A DNA stretch of 64,000 nucleotides from Lachnospiraceae bacterium. GTDB taxonomy: Bacteria > Bacillota > Clostridia > Lachnospirales > Lachnospiraceae. The translations under genes were made by a program, and so were the position numbers. Shown in pieces: positions 7,774 through 16,559 of the stretch (position 1 is its first letter; the number at the start of each line of letters is the position of its first letter). The notes under the pieces are model-generated. The model ran no database searches and had not been told where the DNA came from. It saw nothing but the letters and a program-made list of their open reading frames with translations. The stretch covers positions 310,001 through 374,000 of the forward strand of contig FUZG01000003.1 of assembly GCA_900168235.1 (NCBI GenBank), read 5' to 3'.

Positions 7774-9819
7774 ATGGGTACCAACATTCTTGCCCATAAC
7801 CTCACGGCAATGAACGCCGAACGGCAGTTGGGCATAAATAATAAAACTAAACAGACTTTAACAGAGCGGCTGTCATCCGGATACAAGATCAACCGCGCTG
7901 CAGACGATGCCTCCGGTCTTGCCATGTCAGAAAAAATGAGACGGCAGATCCGAGGGCTTACTCAGGGTGCGCAGAATATCAAGGAAGGCATCTCCTACTG
8001 CAAGGTCGCTGACGGTGCACTGAACGAAGTCAACGCCATGATAAACCGCATGGAGGAACTGGCTGTAAAGGCAGCAAACGGCACTAATTCTAAAAGTGAT
8101 CTGGAGGCTATTGATAAGGAGTTTCAGCAGTTAAAAGCCGAGACTGAACGGATACTCGATACGACTAAGTATAATGAGATTTATATTTGGAGAGGTAAAG
8201 ATCCGGAAGTCAATTACAAACGTACCGGCAGCACCAATGTCAATGCTGTGAATTACTCCAGTACGACTATGAGTCTTAATCTATCAAACCTTAATTCAAC
8301 CGCTCAGCCGATAGATGGTAGGATTCATATAAGAACTGATGAAACACAAGGCATCCAGTTTTACTGGACCGGATATAATGGGACCGAGTACGAGTCTAAG
8401 TGGCAGAAATGGCCGGATGATGTTACCGATACCATTCGGGATCCTGACGATCCCAATAAGTTTACAACAATAACTCATCCCGGCCCGGTAAGTGTGAAAG
8501 TATCAGAACTAATGGACTATGATGTTTTTCCGGACGCAAAAGGAATTGACGGAATCCTGAAATATAATACTAACGCCTATGCATCTCAGGAAAATCTGGT
8601 AAATTCACTGAACAGCAGTTATCTATCTCTTCCGATAAACTTTAGTCATTCTGCTTGGACATATAAGGACAACGGAGATACATATTACAATACAATATCA
8701 GCGACTGTTACGCTCACATATGAAGCTATGGTAGCTGCAGAACGCGACCTTGATAATGTCTCCGATACTTCTTTTGCCAGAGCAAATCCTGCTAATAATA
8801 AAAATCTCAAATCCGAGCCTGCCAAAAGCGGAAGTAATTACACCGGAACCTGGAAATTCAGTTATACATTTGACAATATAAATACTGTAACAGCAACCAT
8901 GACCGGTGTTTCCTATACTCTGTCCAGCCGTACTGATGAAGACAATCCAACCTGGTGGGATTGGGTGGATAAGGGAAAACCGTGGGAATGGAAAAACGGA
9001 AAAACCAAGACTGTCAGTTCAGCTGACGGAAGTAATAATGTCAAAGGTGTTGTTTATGCTCTCACGAACCCAACAGACGGCTTGTTAACTGCAGACCTTA
9101 ACGGAAACAACAGTGACAGCGGTTCAATATCCATAAGCTTTAACCTCACCGCTGACAGCCCCTTTACTATAGGGACAAATCCAAAGACATATACTAATGT
9201 TGGAACCTTGACTCTTACTATGTCCGTAAACGAGAAAGAAACCCTGGACGAAGTAATGAGCCGTCTCCTTCAAATGGGCGGAACAGATATCTTTTCAGGT
9301 TCTAATAACGATACCGGAGGAGTTGGTTATCATTCCGAAAGTTCATACCTTGTTGGTAGTACTCCTAAAATTGCCAATCCGATTTACGGCACCGAGATAT
9401 TGCGCGACACCGCAACCCATAAGACCATACCGATCCACACAGCCCCTGAGAGCACGGAAAATGTCAGGATAAATATCACTTATCCGATCCTCCGGCTGGA
9501 AATCCTCGGACTTCAGGATACAAATGTCCTGACCCACGAAGCGGCAGACGAGGCTTTGGCAGATATCCAGTACGCCGCTGAAATGGTCAGTGATTCAAGG
9601 GCACTTTTCGGTGCTTATCAGAACCGTCTGGAGCACGCATATAACGGAACTCTGAACACTGCTGAAAATATTACAGCTTCTGAATCCCGAATACGCGATG
9701 CAGATATGGCAGAGCTTACATACTGGTATTCTCTGACCCGGATACTGACTCAGGCCGGCGAGAGCATGCTGGCCCAGGCAACTAAAAACCCTGAGACTGT
9801 TCTGACTCTCCTGAAATAA
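7774..9819 (+). CDS. Flagellin with very large central variable domain
   Basis: The first ~135 residues are a canonical flagellin D0/D1 N-domain (LSSGYKINRAADDASGLAMS), and the last ~85 are the matching C-domain ending in a LAQATKNPETVL-type helix. Between them lie roughly 450 residues of Thr/Ser/Asn-rich sequence with several Trp-Trp patches, a surface-exposed variable region. At 681 residues it is far longer than the common 270-500. An ATG at 7762 is in frame, but GGAG lies 7 nt before the ATG at 7774 and the conserved N-terminus begins there. It is driven by a sigma-28 promoter and ends at a strong hairpin. It is the filament subunit, exported by the flagellar type III system. Confidence 0.95.
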   Translation: MGTNILAHNLTAMNAERQLGINNKTKQTLTERLSSGYKINRAADDASGLAMSEKMRRQIRGLTQGAQNIKEGISYCKVADGALNEVNAMINRMEELAVKAANGTNSKSDLEAIDKEFQQLKAETERILDTTKYNEIYIWRGKDPEVNYKRTGSTNVNAVNYSSTTMSLNLSNLNSTAQPIDGRIHIRTDETQGIQFYWTGYNGTEYESKWQKWPDDVTDTIRDPDDPNKFTTITHPGPVSVKVSELMDYDVFPDAKGIDGILKYNTNAYASQENLVNSLNSSYLSLPINFSHSAWTYKDNGDTYYNTISATVTLTYEAMVAAERDLDNVSDTSFARANPANNKNLKSEPAKSGSNYTGTWKFSYTFDNINTVTATMTGVSYTLSSRTDEDNPTWWDWVDKGKPWEWKNGKTKTVSSADGSNNVKGVVYALTNPTDGLLTADLNGNNSDSGSISISFNLTADSPFTIGTNPKTYTNVGTLTLTMSVNEKETLDEVMSRLLQMGGTDIFSGSNNDTGGVGYHSESSYLVGSTPKIANPIYGTEILRDTATHKTIPIHTAPESTENVRINITYPILRLEILGLQDTNVLTHEAADEALADIQYAAEMVSDSRALFGAYQNRLEHAYNGTLNTAENITASESRIRDADMAELTYWYSLTRILTQAGESMLAQATKNPETVLTLLK

Positions 9820-9841
9820 TTTCAAAACAGTCTTCACGTAG

Positions 9842-9880
9842 AAAACCGCTGCAGATACATAACCTGCAGCGGTTTTACTT
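9842..9880. terminator. Bidirectional terminator between convergent flagellin genes
   Basis: A perfect 13-bp stem, AAAACCGCTGCAG (9842-9854) with CTGCAGCGGTTTT (9864-9876), and A/T runs on both sides. It serves flagellin (+) and the flagellin-like gene (-). Confidence 0.9.
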
Positions 9881-9893
9881 ACCTTTTATTAAC

Positions 9894-10724
9894 TTAACTC
9901 AGCAACTGCATCGCACCATTCGGAGCAGAATTTGCCTGAGCGATAACAGACTGTTCTTTCTGCTTTATGATGGATTTTTTTGATACATCAAGCACATCTA
10001 CCGGTCTATTCTGACTAGCTGACATCTCGGTTTCCTGCTCTGCTGATTTCATATCATGAAGCTCTTTCAGGAGTTTTTCCAGCCTGTCTTTTTCTTTATC
10101 AAAATCATTCTGAAATCCCAAAACACGGTTTCGCGCTTCACGTACTGCATCTGCTGCACGTCCTGAGTTCTTCTCTGTAGAGAGATCGAGCTCACCTAAA
10201 CCCAGATTTTCTGCTGATGCATCGCAAAAAGATGTACCGAGCTTCTGTCTCATTTCATCGATGCGTCTACGCTCCGGATCATCATTCATGCTGATATATG
10301 TCACTCTGGAATCAAGCGGTGACATTCCGTTAAACTTAGTTGATTCGGAAATATGGTCAATCTCCTCTATCAGCTTGTCTACCTCTTCACGGATAATGTC
10401 ACGCTCGTTTGCTTTCGGACTGTCAAACGCGGCTTTCCGTGCAAGCTCTTCGATCTTAGTCAGTGCATCGTCAGTATCACAAAGCCCCTTCTCAGCTATC
10501 TGAAGCAGACATATCTCATCCTGAGCCTCTGCAAAGATCGCAGCCCTCACATTTCTCTGATGCCCGAATCTATCCGAAATATAAAGCTCAACTGCCGCAT
10601 CATCCGTATATTTAAGCGTTTTCTCTGCACCGGAACCCGCTCCGGACTGCTGATGCTCATCCGGCAGCATCTTATCCATACGCTCTATGTTATTTTTTGA
10701 TATCGCAATATTCTGTACTATCAT
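9894..10724 (-). CDS. Divergent flagellin-like protein
   Basis: A 276-residue protein that aligns by eye with flagellin ends although it lacks the classic N-terminus. Residues ~45-140 follow the D1 pattern (DDAAVELYISD for AADDASGLAMSE, then ICLLQIAEKGL, TKIEELARKAA, IDHISESTKFNGM). The C-terminus ends QANSAPNGAMQLLS, like the flagellin terminal helix. The LSSG motif is absent and the first 40 residues are replaced by a Gly/Ser-containing segment. It has a GCCGATAA element upstream and is convergent with the large flagellin. It could be a minor filament or cap subunit, or a paralogue that no longer assembles. Confidence 0.8.
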   Translation of the reverse strand: MIVQNIAISKNNIERMDKMLPDEHQQSGAGSGAEKTLKYTDDAAVELYISDRFGHQRNVRAAIFAEAQDEICLLQIAEKGLCDTDDALTKIEELARKAAFDSPKANERDIIREEVDKLIEEIDHISESTKFNGMSPLDSRVTYISMNDDPERRRIDEMRQKLGTSFCDASAENLGLGELDLSTEKNSGRAADAVREARNRVLGFQNDFDKEKDRLEKLLKELHDMKSAEQETEMSASQNRPVDVLDVSKKSIIKQKEQSVIAQANSAPNGAMQLLS

Positions 10725-10785
10725 CTGATTAATTTCCTCCCCACTGAAAATTAATCGTTACCCTTACTCTTATTCCCTGTAAAAT

Positions 10786-10793
10786 TTATCGGC
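10786..10793 (-). promoter_or_regulatory. Sigma-28 -10 element upstream of flagellin-like gene
   Basis: An exact GCCGATAA on the minus strand, about 62 nt before the ATG. No good TAAA is found at the ideal upstream spacing, so the -35 is weak or non-canonical. Confidence 0.55.
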
Positions 10794-10850
10794 ACATTTT
10801 ATTGTTTGCTGAGACAAAAAATTGCATATTTATTGTACTGGATGTATACA

Positions 10851-10941
10851 ACAAGTTACGCTAGGCTCGACAAAACCTCGCCAAGCGAACTTGCATAACA
10901 CGCACTAAGCTCGAAAATACCTCGCTAAGTGCTCCGAAAAC
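10851..10941. repeat. Two tandem copies of a dispersed CTCG-type repeat
   Basis: Two units (about 10851-10898 and 10900-10941) share GGCTCGA/AGCTCGA, ACCTCGC and a CTCCG or degenerate end. Further copies lie at 43526-43570 and 58354-58397. They lie downstream of pnp and hold no gene. Confidence 0.55.
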
Positions 10942-10970
10942 AAGAGTCGAGGCACAATGCCCCGACCCTT
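10936..10970 (-). terminator. Terminator of pnp
   Basis: The minus strand reads GGGTCGGGGCA-TTG-TGCCTCGACTC followed by TTGTTTT, an 11-bp stem with a U-rich tail about 30 nt after the pnp stop. Confidence 0.8.
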
Positions 10971-11002
10971 CTATATATTACTTACGATGCTGTTAAGCAG
11001 AT

Positions 11003-13090
11003 TTAGTTTGCATCCTTAATAGAGAAGCTCATACGACCCATGCGGTCCTTGCCCATGCAGCGAACCTTTACGTGGTCTCCAAGTGTGAGTACATCCTCAA
11101 CGTGAGCAATCCTGTGATCTGCTACCTTGCTGATGTGAACCATGCCTTCCTTACCCGGTGCGAACTCGATGAATGCACCAAATTCCTTGATGGATACTAC
11201 ATCACCTTCGTAGATCTGACCTTCTTCAAAGTCGCTTACGATAGTATTGATGTACATAAGAGCCTTATCCATTCCGTTCTGGTCCTCGCCGCATACGGAT
11301 ACAGATCCGTCATCGTCGATATCAACCTGAACGCCGCAGCGCTTGATGATCTCGTTGATGGTCTTTCCTCTCTGACCTACAACTTCACCGATCTTCTCAG
11401 GATCGATCTTTGTAAGAACGATCTTCGGAGCATACTGACCAACAGTCTTTCTGGGCTCAGCGATTGCCTTGCACATAACCTCATCCATGATGTAGTTACG
11501 TGCCTCATGACACTGACGGATAGCCTGCTCTACGATCGGACGTGTAAGACCGTGGATCTTGATATCCATCTGGATAGCTGTGATACCATCGTGTGTACCT
11601 GCCACCTTGAAGTCCATGTCACCAAAGAAGTCCTCGAGACCCTGGATATCTGTCAGAACGATGTAGTCATCGTCTGTCTCGCCTGTTACGAGACCGCAGG
11701 AAATACCTGCAACCATCTCCTTGATCGGAACACCTGCAGCCATGAGAGCCATACAGGATGCACAGATAGAAGCCTGTGATGTAGAACCATTTGACTCAAA
11801 TGTCTCGGATACCGCACGCATTGCATACGGGAACTCTTCAGGGCTCGGCAGTACAGGAAGCATAGCCTTCTCTGCCAGGGAACCATGACCGATCTCACGA
11901 CGTCCCGGTCCGCGGCTAACCTTTGTCTCACCTACGGAGTATGACGGGAAGTTGTACTGATGGATATATCTCTTCTCTGTTACGTTCGGATCAAGTCCGT
12001 CAACCTTCTGCTTCTCAGAAAGAGGTGCAAGAGTGATGACATCACAGATCTGAGTCTGTCCGCGAGTGAACATTGCGGAACCGTGAACACGGGGAATGAT
12101 ATCTACTTCTGCTGCAAGAGGACGGATCTCTGTGATAGCACGGCCGTCAGGTCTCTTCTGATCCTTGAGGATCATCTTGCGGACTGTCTTTTTCTGATAC
12201 TGGTAAACTGCCTGAGGTACAAGCGGAGCCCATTCTTCATTGTCAGCAAGTGCTTCCTGGATCTTCTCCTGAGCTGCTGCAACTGCTGCCTCACGAGCCT
12301 GCTTGTCATCGTTGAAGGTTGCCTTCTCCATTTCTTCCGGAGGAACGATCTCCTTCATCTTCTCGAACATTGCTTCAGGAATAGCCTGGCTGATGTACTC
12401 GCTCTTTTCCTTACCTACCTCTGCAGCGATCTTCTTGAAGAACTCGATGATCTCAAGGTTGATGTCGTGGCACTTGTAGATAGCCTCGAGCATCTTGTCA
12501 TCCGGGATCTCATTTGCACCGGCTTCGATCATGATAACCTTCTGACCTACTGATGCAACTGTAAGTCTCAGATCACCCTCATCCCATTCCTTCTGAGACG
12601 GGTTTACGATAAACTCACCATCGATCATACCGAGCTGTGTCATTGCACAAGGGCCGTCGAACGGGATATCTGAAATAGTAGTTGCAAGAGCACAGCCAAG
12701 CATTGCTGTGATCTCAGGTCTGCACTCAGGATCAACACTCATTACGAGAGCGTCAAGTGTTACGTCATTACGATAATCCTTCGGGAAAAGCGGACGCATA
12801 GGACGGTCAATAACACGGCTTGTAAGAACTGCATTCTCAGATGCCTTGCCTTCTCTCTTATTGAATCCGCCCGGCATCCTGCCAACTGCATAAAACTTCT
12901 CTTCGTACTCAACAGAGAGAGGGAAGAAATCGATTCCATCTCTGGGAGCCTTGCTCGCGGTCGCTGTACACAGAACGGTCGTATCACCGTAGTGCATGAG
13001 AGCAGCACCGTTTGCCTGTTTTGCAACTCTTCCGATATCGATCGAAAGTGTCTTTCCACCGAGTTCCATTGAATATGTCTTGTATGCCAT
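11003..13090 (-). CDS. pnp: Polyribonucleotide nucleotidyltransferase (PNPase)
   Basis: PNPase degrades RNA 3'-5' phosphorolytically and can add tails in reverse; it works as a trimer, often with the degradosome. The 695-residue protein has two RNase PH repeats, then the all-helical linker, a KH domain (IGEVVGQRGKTINEI, roughly residues 550-610) and an S1 domain (EGDVVSIKEFGAFIEF, roughly 620-690). Length and order are standard. AGGAG lies 5 nt before the ATG at 13090; the frame extends 6 codons further but without a ribosome site. It follows rpsO as in many bacteria, but a strong terminator lies between them. Confidence 0.98.
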   Translation of the reverse strand: MAYKTYSMELGGKTLSIDIGRVAKQANGAALMHYGDTTVLCTATASKAPRDGIDFFPLSVEYEEKFYAVGRMPGGFNKREGKASENAVLTSRVIDRPMRPLFPKDYRNDVTLDALVMSVDPECRPEITAMLGCALATTISDIPFDGPCAMTQLGMIDGEFIVNPSQKEWDEGDLRLTVASVGQKVIMIEAGANEIPDDKMLEAIYKCHDINLEIIEFFKKIAAEVGKEKSEYISQAIPEAMFEKMKEIVPPEEMEKATFNDDKQAREAAVAAAQEKIQEALADNEEWAPLVPQAVYQYQKKTVRKMILKDQKRPDGRAITEIRPLAAEVDIIPRVHGSAMFTRGQTQICDVITLAPLSEKQKVDGLDPNVTEKRYIHQYNFPSYSVGETKVSRGPGRREIGHGSLAEKAMLPVLPSPEEFPYAMRAVSETFESNGSTSQASICASCMALMAAGVPIKEMVAGISCGLVTGETDDDYIVLTDIQGLEDFFGDMDFKVAGTHDGITAIQMDIKIHGLTRPIVEQAIRQCHEARNYIMDEVMCKAIAEPRKTVGQYAPKIVLTKIDPEKIGEVVGQRGKTINEIIKRCGVQVDIDDDGSVSVCGEDQNGMDKALMYINTIVSDFEEGQIYEGDVVSIKEFGAFIEFAPGKEGMVHISKVADHRIAHVEDVLTLGDHVKVRCMGKDRMGRMSFSIKDAN

Positions 13091-13164
13091 CTGTTCTCCT
13101 TCTGTCACGGAATGTGACTACATTTCTGCAATATCAACCGATAAGGTTATATCCTCACCGATTG

Positions 13165-13194
13165 CAAAAAAAGACGGGAATCGAAATTCCCGCC
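13165..13194 (-). terminator. Terminator after rpsO
   Basis: The minus strand reads GGCGGGAATTTCGATTCCCGTC, then seven T. It separates rpsO from pnp. An imperfect inverted repeat follows in the pnp leader (about 13133-13165). Confidence 0.9.
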
Positions 13195-13207
13195 TTTCCG
13201 TACAAAA

Positions 13208-13474
13208 TTACTTACGAAGACCAAGCTTCTCGATCAGCTCTCTGTAACGGTTGATGTCCTTCTTCTTAAGGTATGCAAGAAGACCTCTTCTCTTACCAAC
13301 CATCTTCAGAAGACCTCTTCTGGAGTGGTGATCGTGTGTGTTCTGCTTAAGGTGCTCAGTCAGCTCACGGATTCTCTCTGTGAGGATAGCAACCTGAACC
13401 TCCGGTGAACCTGTATCACCTTCGGACTTACCATACTTCTTAATAAGCTCAGCTTTTACTTCTTTTGTGATCAT
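13208..13474 (-). CDS. rpsO: Ribosomal protein S15
   Basis: An 88-residue protein of standard length. It has the S15 core [17 protein letters not shown], the [19 protein letters not shown] rRNA-binding segment and a C-terminal YR-LI-KLGLR. It binds the central-domain three-way junction of 16S rRNA. It has its own sigma-A promoter (13582-13610) and a leader of about 100 nt, followed by a terminator, so it is monocistronic. GGAG lies 9 nt before the ATG. Confidence 0.98.
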   Translation of the reverse strand: MITKEVKAELIKKYGKSEGDTGSPEVQVAILTERIRELTEHLKQNTHDHHSRRGLLKMVGKRRGLLAYLKKKDINRYRELIEKLGLRK

Positions 13475-13576
13475 TTGAACGTTCTCCTTTGTTTATACTT
13501 GAATTTACGCCTGTTGCTAAGCACCGGTCAGAGATACCAGGAACTGGGCAACGGCAATGCCTGTATACACAGTACT
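13475..13576 (-). promoter_or_regulatory. rpsO leader, possible S15 autoregulatory RNA
   Basis: The ~100-nt leader can pair GCCGTTGC with GCAACAGGC around a small CCAG-TTC-CTGG hairpin and a second arm, giving a multi-branched junction. S15 is known to repress its own mRNA in several bacteria by binding junctions or pseudoknots. The fold here is by eye only. Confidence 0.4.
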
Positions 13577-13581
13577 GAGAT

Positions 13582-13610
13582 AATATATCACACAGCCTGA
13601 CAGCCGTCAA
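13582..13610 (-). promoter_or_regulatory. Sigma-A promoter of rpsO
   Basis: TTGACG, 17-nt spacer, TATATT on the minus strand. It begins directly after the stop of the NlpC/P60 gene. Confidence 0.85.
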
Positions 13611-13615
13611 GCCTT

Positions 13616-14869
13616 TTAATCAAGTACACGGCGCACTATTGCGGGTGTTCTGTAGTATGCAGAATTGATACGGATACCGGTCTTTCTGGAATGTGCGTTT
13701 ACGATCTGACCGTTTCCGATATAGATACCTACATGGCTGATGCGTCCGCCGGACTTCGCATAGAAGAAAAGATCTCCGGGCTGTGCTTCTGACGCACTGA
13801 TCTTTTTACCAACGGTAGACTGCGCTGCGCTGGTACGAGGCAGTGAGATGCCGTACTTTCTATAGATAGCCTGCACGTATCCTGAGCAGTCCGCACCCTT
13901 TGTGAGACTCGTTCCGCCCCATACATAAGGATTTCCGATGAACTGCTTTGCATAGTTTACAAGATTTACACGAACATCCGATACACCCTGGCCATATTTC
14001 AGCTCTGTGAGGTTCATAGCCTTATCGAGCTGTTCGGAAATAGTCACATAATCTGCACTGATCCATCCTTCATCGTCATCGACTGCGATCTTTAGCCAGT
14101 CACCATCCTGCTCTTCGATCTCATATTCCTCGTCAATGGGGATCATTGTAAGGACAGCTGATTCTGTTGTGGGCTCATCACGAACGTAGAGCGTTGTAGT
14201 CTGAACCTTTGCAACAAGCTTCATAGCTTCTTTTGCACGCTTCTTAGCTTCTTCACCCATGTACAGAAATTCTGTTTTACACCATCCTTCAACCTTGCCG
14301 GATTTTATCCTTGCCCAGTCTCCGGATACTTCCAGAACCTCACAGCCTGCATCCTTTGTCATCTTACCTACGAGGTCTGACTCTTCATCAGCCTCTTCAC
14401 GGATATTCAGATGATTATCAACATGAGCCACACCGATATTTACATATCCTGCGATCTTTCCGTCCTGGTCCTGATCGTACTCAGCAAGCGCCTCTGCTTT
14501 TTCACGGATATCTTTTTCCGCACCTGCACCCGCATTGAGCTTGGACTCCAAATCCTCATCCGTCTCGATAGCATGGGTATTGGTATCTGCCTCGGAGCCG
14601 TTATCCACAACTACCTCATCAGAGATCTCTTCAGAAGGTATTTCCTCTGATGTAATGTTTGAAGCAAGCTCCAGAGCTTCAATACTGCTTTCAGTATCCA
14701 TTACTGTTCCTGCTCCTGCGGAAACATATGTATACTCCGCCGCCTTTACAGGAACAGCGGCTGTAAGCCCTGAACAGAGCATTGCAGCCGCAAGGATCGC
14801 TGTGAGCACCGTATCACGATGCCTGTTTTTCATCATTTCGTAAAATTTCTTATTTAACATCTTTTTCAC
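13616..14869 (-). CDS. Secreted NlpC/P60 peptidase with SH3 domains
   Basis: A 417-residue exported wall hydrolase. After a signal peptide (hydrophobic ~20-37, cleavage near VKAAE at ~43) come an acidic spacer, two bacterial SH3 domains (~145-205 and ~222-280) and a C-terminal NlpC/P60 domain with the triad C328 (DCSG), H379 (SHVGIYIG) and H393 (NAHS). Such enzymes cut D-Glu-diaminopimelate-type stem peptide bonds during wall turnover. It is the last gene of the long operon from rimP, 12 nt after the Na/Pi transporter. The start is a GTG three codons before an ATG, and the ribosome site is weak. Confidence 0.92.
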   Translation of the reverse strand: MKKMLNKKFYEMMKNRHRDTVLTAILAAAMLCSGLTAAVPVKAAEYTYVSAGAGTVMDTESSIEALELASNITSEEIPSEEISDEVVVDNGSEADTNTHAIETDEDLESKLNAGAGAEKDIREKAEALAEYDQDQDGKIAGYVNIGVAHVDNHLNIREEADEESDLVGKMTKDAGCEVLEVSGDWARIKSGKVEGWCKTEFLYMGEEAKKRAKEAMKLVAKVQTTTLYVRDEPTTESAVLTMIPIDEEYEIEEQDGDWLKIAVDDDEGWISADYVTISEQLDKAMNLTELKYGQGVSDVRVNLVNYAKQFIGNPYVWGGTSLTKGADCSGYVQAIYRKYGISLPRTSAAQSTVGKKISASEAQPGDLFFYAKSGGRISHVGIYIGNGQIVNAHSRKTGIRINSAYYRTPAIVRRVLD

Positions 14870-14881
14870 TTCAGCTTTTGC

Positions 14882-16558
14882 TTACATCTTTACAGATGCC
14901 GTCTTAACAGTGGCATCTTCCTTCTCTGCATCGCTTATAGCAAATGCAATGTTTGTTGCATGGTCTGCAACACGTTCCAGACCGCTTATGACATCAGAGT
15001 ATATCATACCGGCTTCGGGACTGCATGCATTTTTCTCAAGACGTTCTACGTGATGGTTCTGGAACTCGCGCTCCATGAGGTCTATCTCATTTTCAAGATG
15101 TTTTACATCTTCCATATGATCTGTATTCTCATTTGAGAATATGTCAATGGAATAACGGACGATGGTGTTTACTTTATCAAGCAGCAGTCCCATCTCCTTC
15201 TGAGCCTCTTTTGTGAACGTTACATTATGGTCTTTTCTTGTCTCTGCCATGTCGACCACATTTTCCGCATGATCACCGATACGCTCGATATCATTTACCA
15301 CATGGAAAAGTGCACCGATCTGACGCAAGTCGTCGACAGGAAGGTTTGTCTGGTTGATCTTTACCAGATAATTCGTAATGGAGTGATTCAGGAAATCAAT
15401 GTTTTTCTCTGTCTCACGCACCATCTCTATATCGTCTTCATCAAGAGTTATGAGCGCATTCATGGCTCTGTTCAGGTTTTCACTGGCAAGATTTGCCATG
15501 CGGTTAAGCTCTTTGATAACGTCAACAACCGCTGTTGCAGGTGAAAAGATGACCTTTGAACCGATATACTGCAGCTCGAAAGGACTGCGGTATCCAACCT
15601 GAGCATCCTTGTCCCCTGACTTCGGCACGATCATGTAAGTCATCTCTACTATCTGTCTGGTAAACGGCAGGAGTACGATAACCTGGAATACCTTAAAGAT
15701 AGAGTGTGCATTCGCGATTATACGGCCCGGATTTCCGCCTGAAAGGAGCGAAATACCCTGAATAATGGGATCCATCGCAAACATAAGGATCACAAATACG
15801 ATGATCGTTCCAATGATATTAAAAATCAGATGGATAAGGGACGCACGCTTTGCATCTCTTGTTCCGGAAATCGCTGCGAGAAGCGCCGGCATACATGCAC
15901 CGATATTACATCCAAGGATGATATACATACAGATCGGAAGTCCGATAAGATCCTGATTCGCCATGAGGAGCAAGATCGATACAGTTACGGAAGAACTCTG
16001 GATGATAGATGTAAGTGTTGTACCTACAATTACTCCAAGGATAGGATTGCTGAGACTTGCAAGTATATCTCTTATTGCCTGCACATCCTTCAGCGCTTTC
16101 ATTGCACCTGACATGGATGAAAGACCAAGGAACAGTACACCAAAACCTGCAACAATATCTGCAACTTTTCTAACAGTCGCATTTTTGCAGAACATATTTA
16201 CTACAACACCTGCAACCAGGAATACAGGCGCCGCTTCACTAAGATTGAATGAAACGAGCTGTGACGTTACAGTGGTACCGATATTGGCACCGAGAATGGG
16301 GCCTGCAGCCTGATACAGGGTCATAAGTCCTGAATTAACAAAGGATACGATCATTACCGTACAGGCACTGGATGACTGTATCGCAGCAGTAAATAAAAGG
16401 CCTACCAACATACCCTGTACACGGTTACTGGTCAGTGTTTCCAGGATATTACGAAGCTTAGCTCCGGCAGCACGCTCAATACTCTCGCTCATGAGCTTCA
16501 TGCCGTATAAAAACAGACCAAGGCCTCCCAACATGGACAATATCAACGTCGCGTTCAT
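14882..16558 (-). CDS. Na/Pi cotransporter family protein with PhoU-like C-domain
   Basis: A 558-residue membrane protein. The N-terminal ~310 residues contain two inverted repeats, each with a QSSS motif (IQSSSACTV and IQSSSVTVS) and a GANIGTT or GCNIGA turn, the hallmark of type II sodium/phosphate cotransporters. The C-terminal ~210 residues are a helical PhoU domain with E/D-rich metal sites (NDIERIGDHAENV, SGLERVADHATNIA). It likely imports phosphate with sodium, and the PhoU domain may gate it. GAGG precedes the ATG by 4 nt, and the ribF stop lies one base away. Confidence 0.93.
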   Translation of the reverse strand: MNATLILSMLGGLGLFLYGMKLMSESIERAAGAKLRNILETLTSNRVQGMLVGLLFTAAIQSSSACTVMIVSFVNSGLMTLYQAAGPILGANIGTTVTSQLVSFNLSEAAPVFLVAGVVVNMFCKNATVRKVADIVAGFGVLFLGLSSMSGAMKALKDVQAIRDILASLSNPILGVIVGTTLTSIIQSSSVTVSILLLMANQDLIGLPICMYIILGCNIGACMPALLAAISGTRDAKRASLIHLIFNIIGTIIVFVILMFAMDPIIQGISLLSGGNPGRIIANAHSIFKVFQVIVLLPFTRQIVEMTYMIVPKSGDKDAQVGYRSPFELQYIGSKVIFSPATAVVDVIKELNRMANLASENLNRAMNALITLDEDDIEMVRETEKNIDFLNHSITNYLVKINQTNLPVDDLRQIGALFHVVNDIERIGDHAENVVDMAETRKDHNVTFTKEAQKEMGLLLDKVNTIVRYSIDIFSNENTDHMEDVKHLENEIDLMEREFQNHHVERLEKNACSPEAGMIYSDVISGLERVADHATNIAFAISDAEKEDATVKTASVKM

Positions 16559-16559
16559 C

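Noticed and set aside
11072-11779. A 235-codon plus-strand frame opposite pnp
   Set aside because: Antisense to a complete, conserved PNPase; no ribosome site or recognisable domain.
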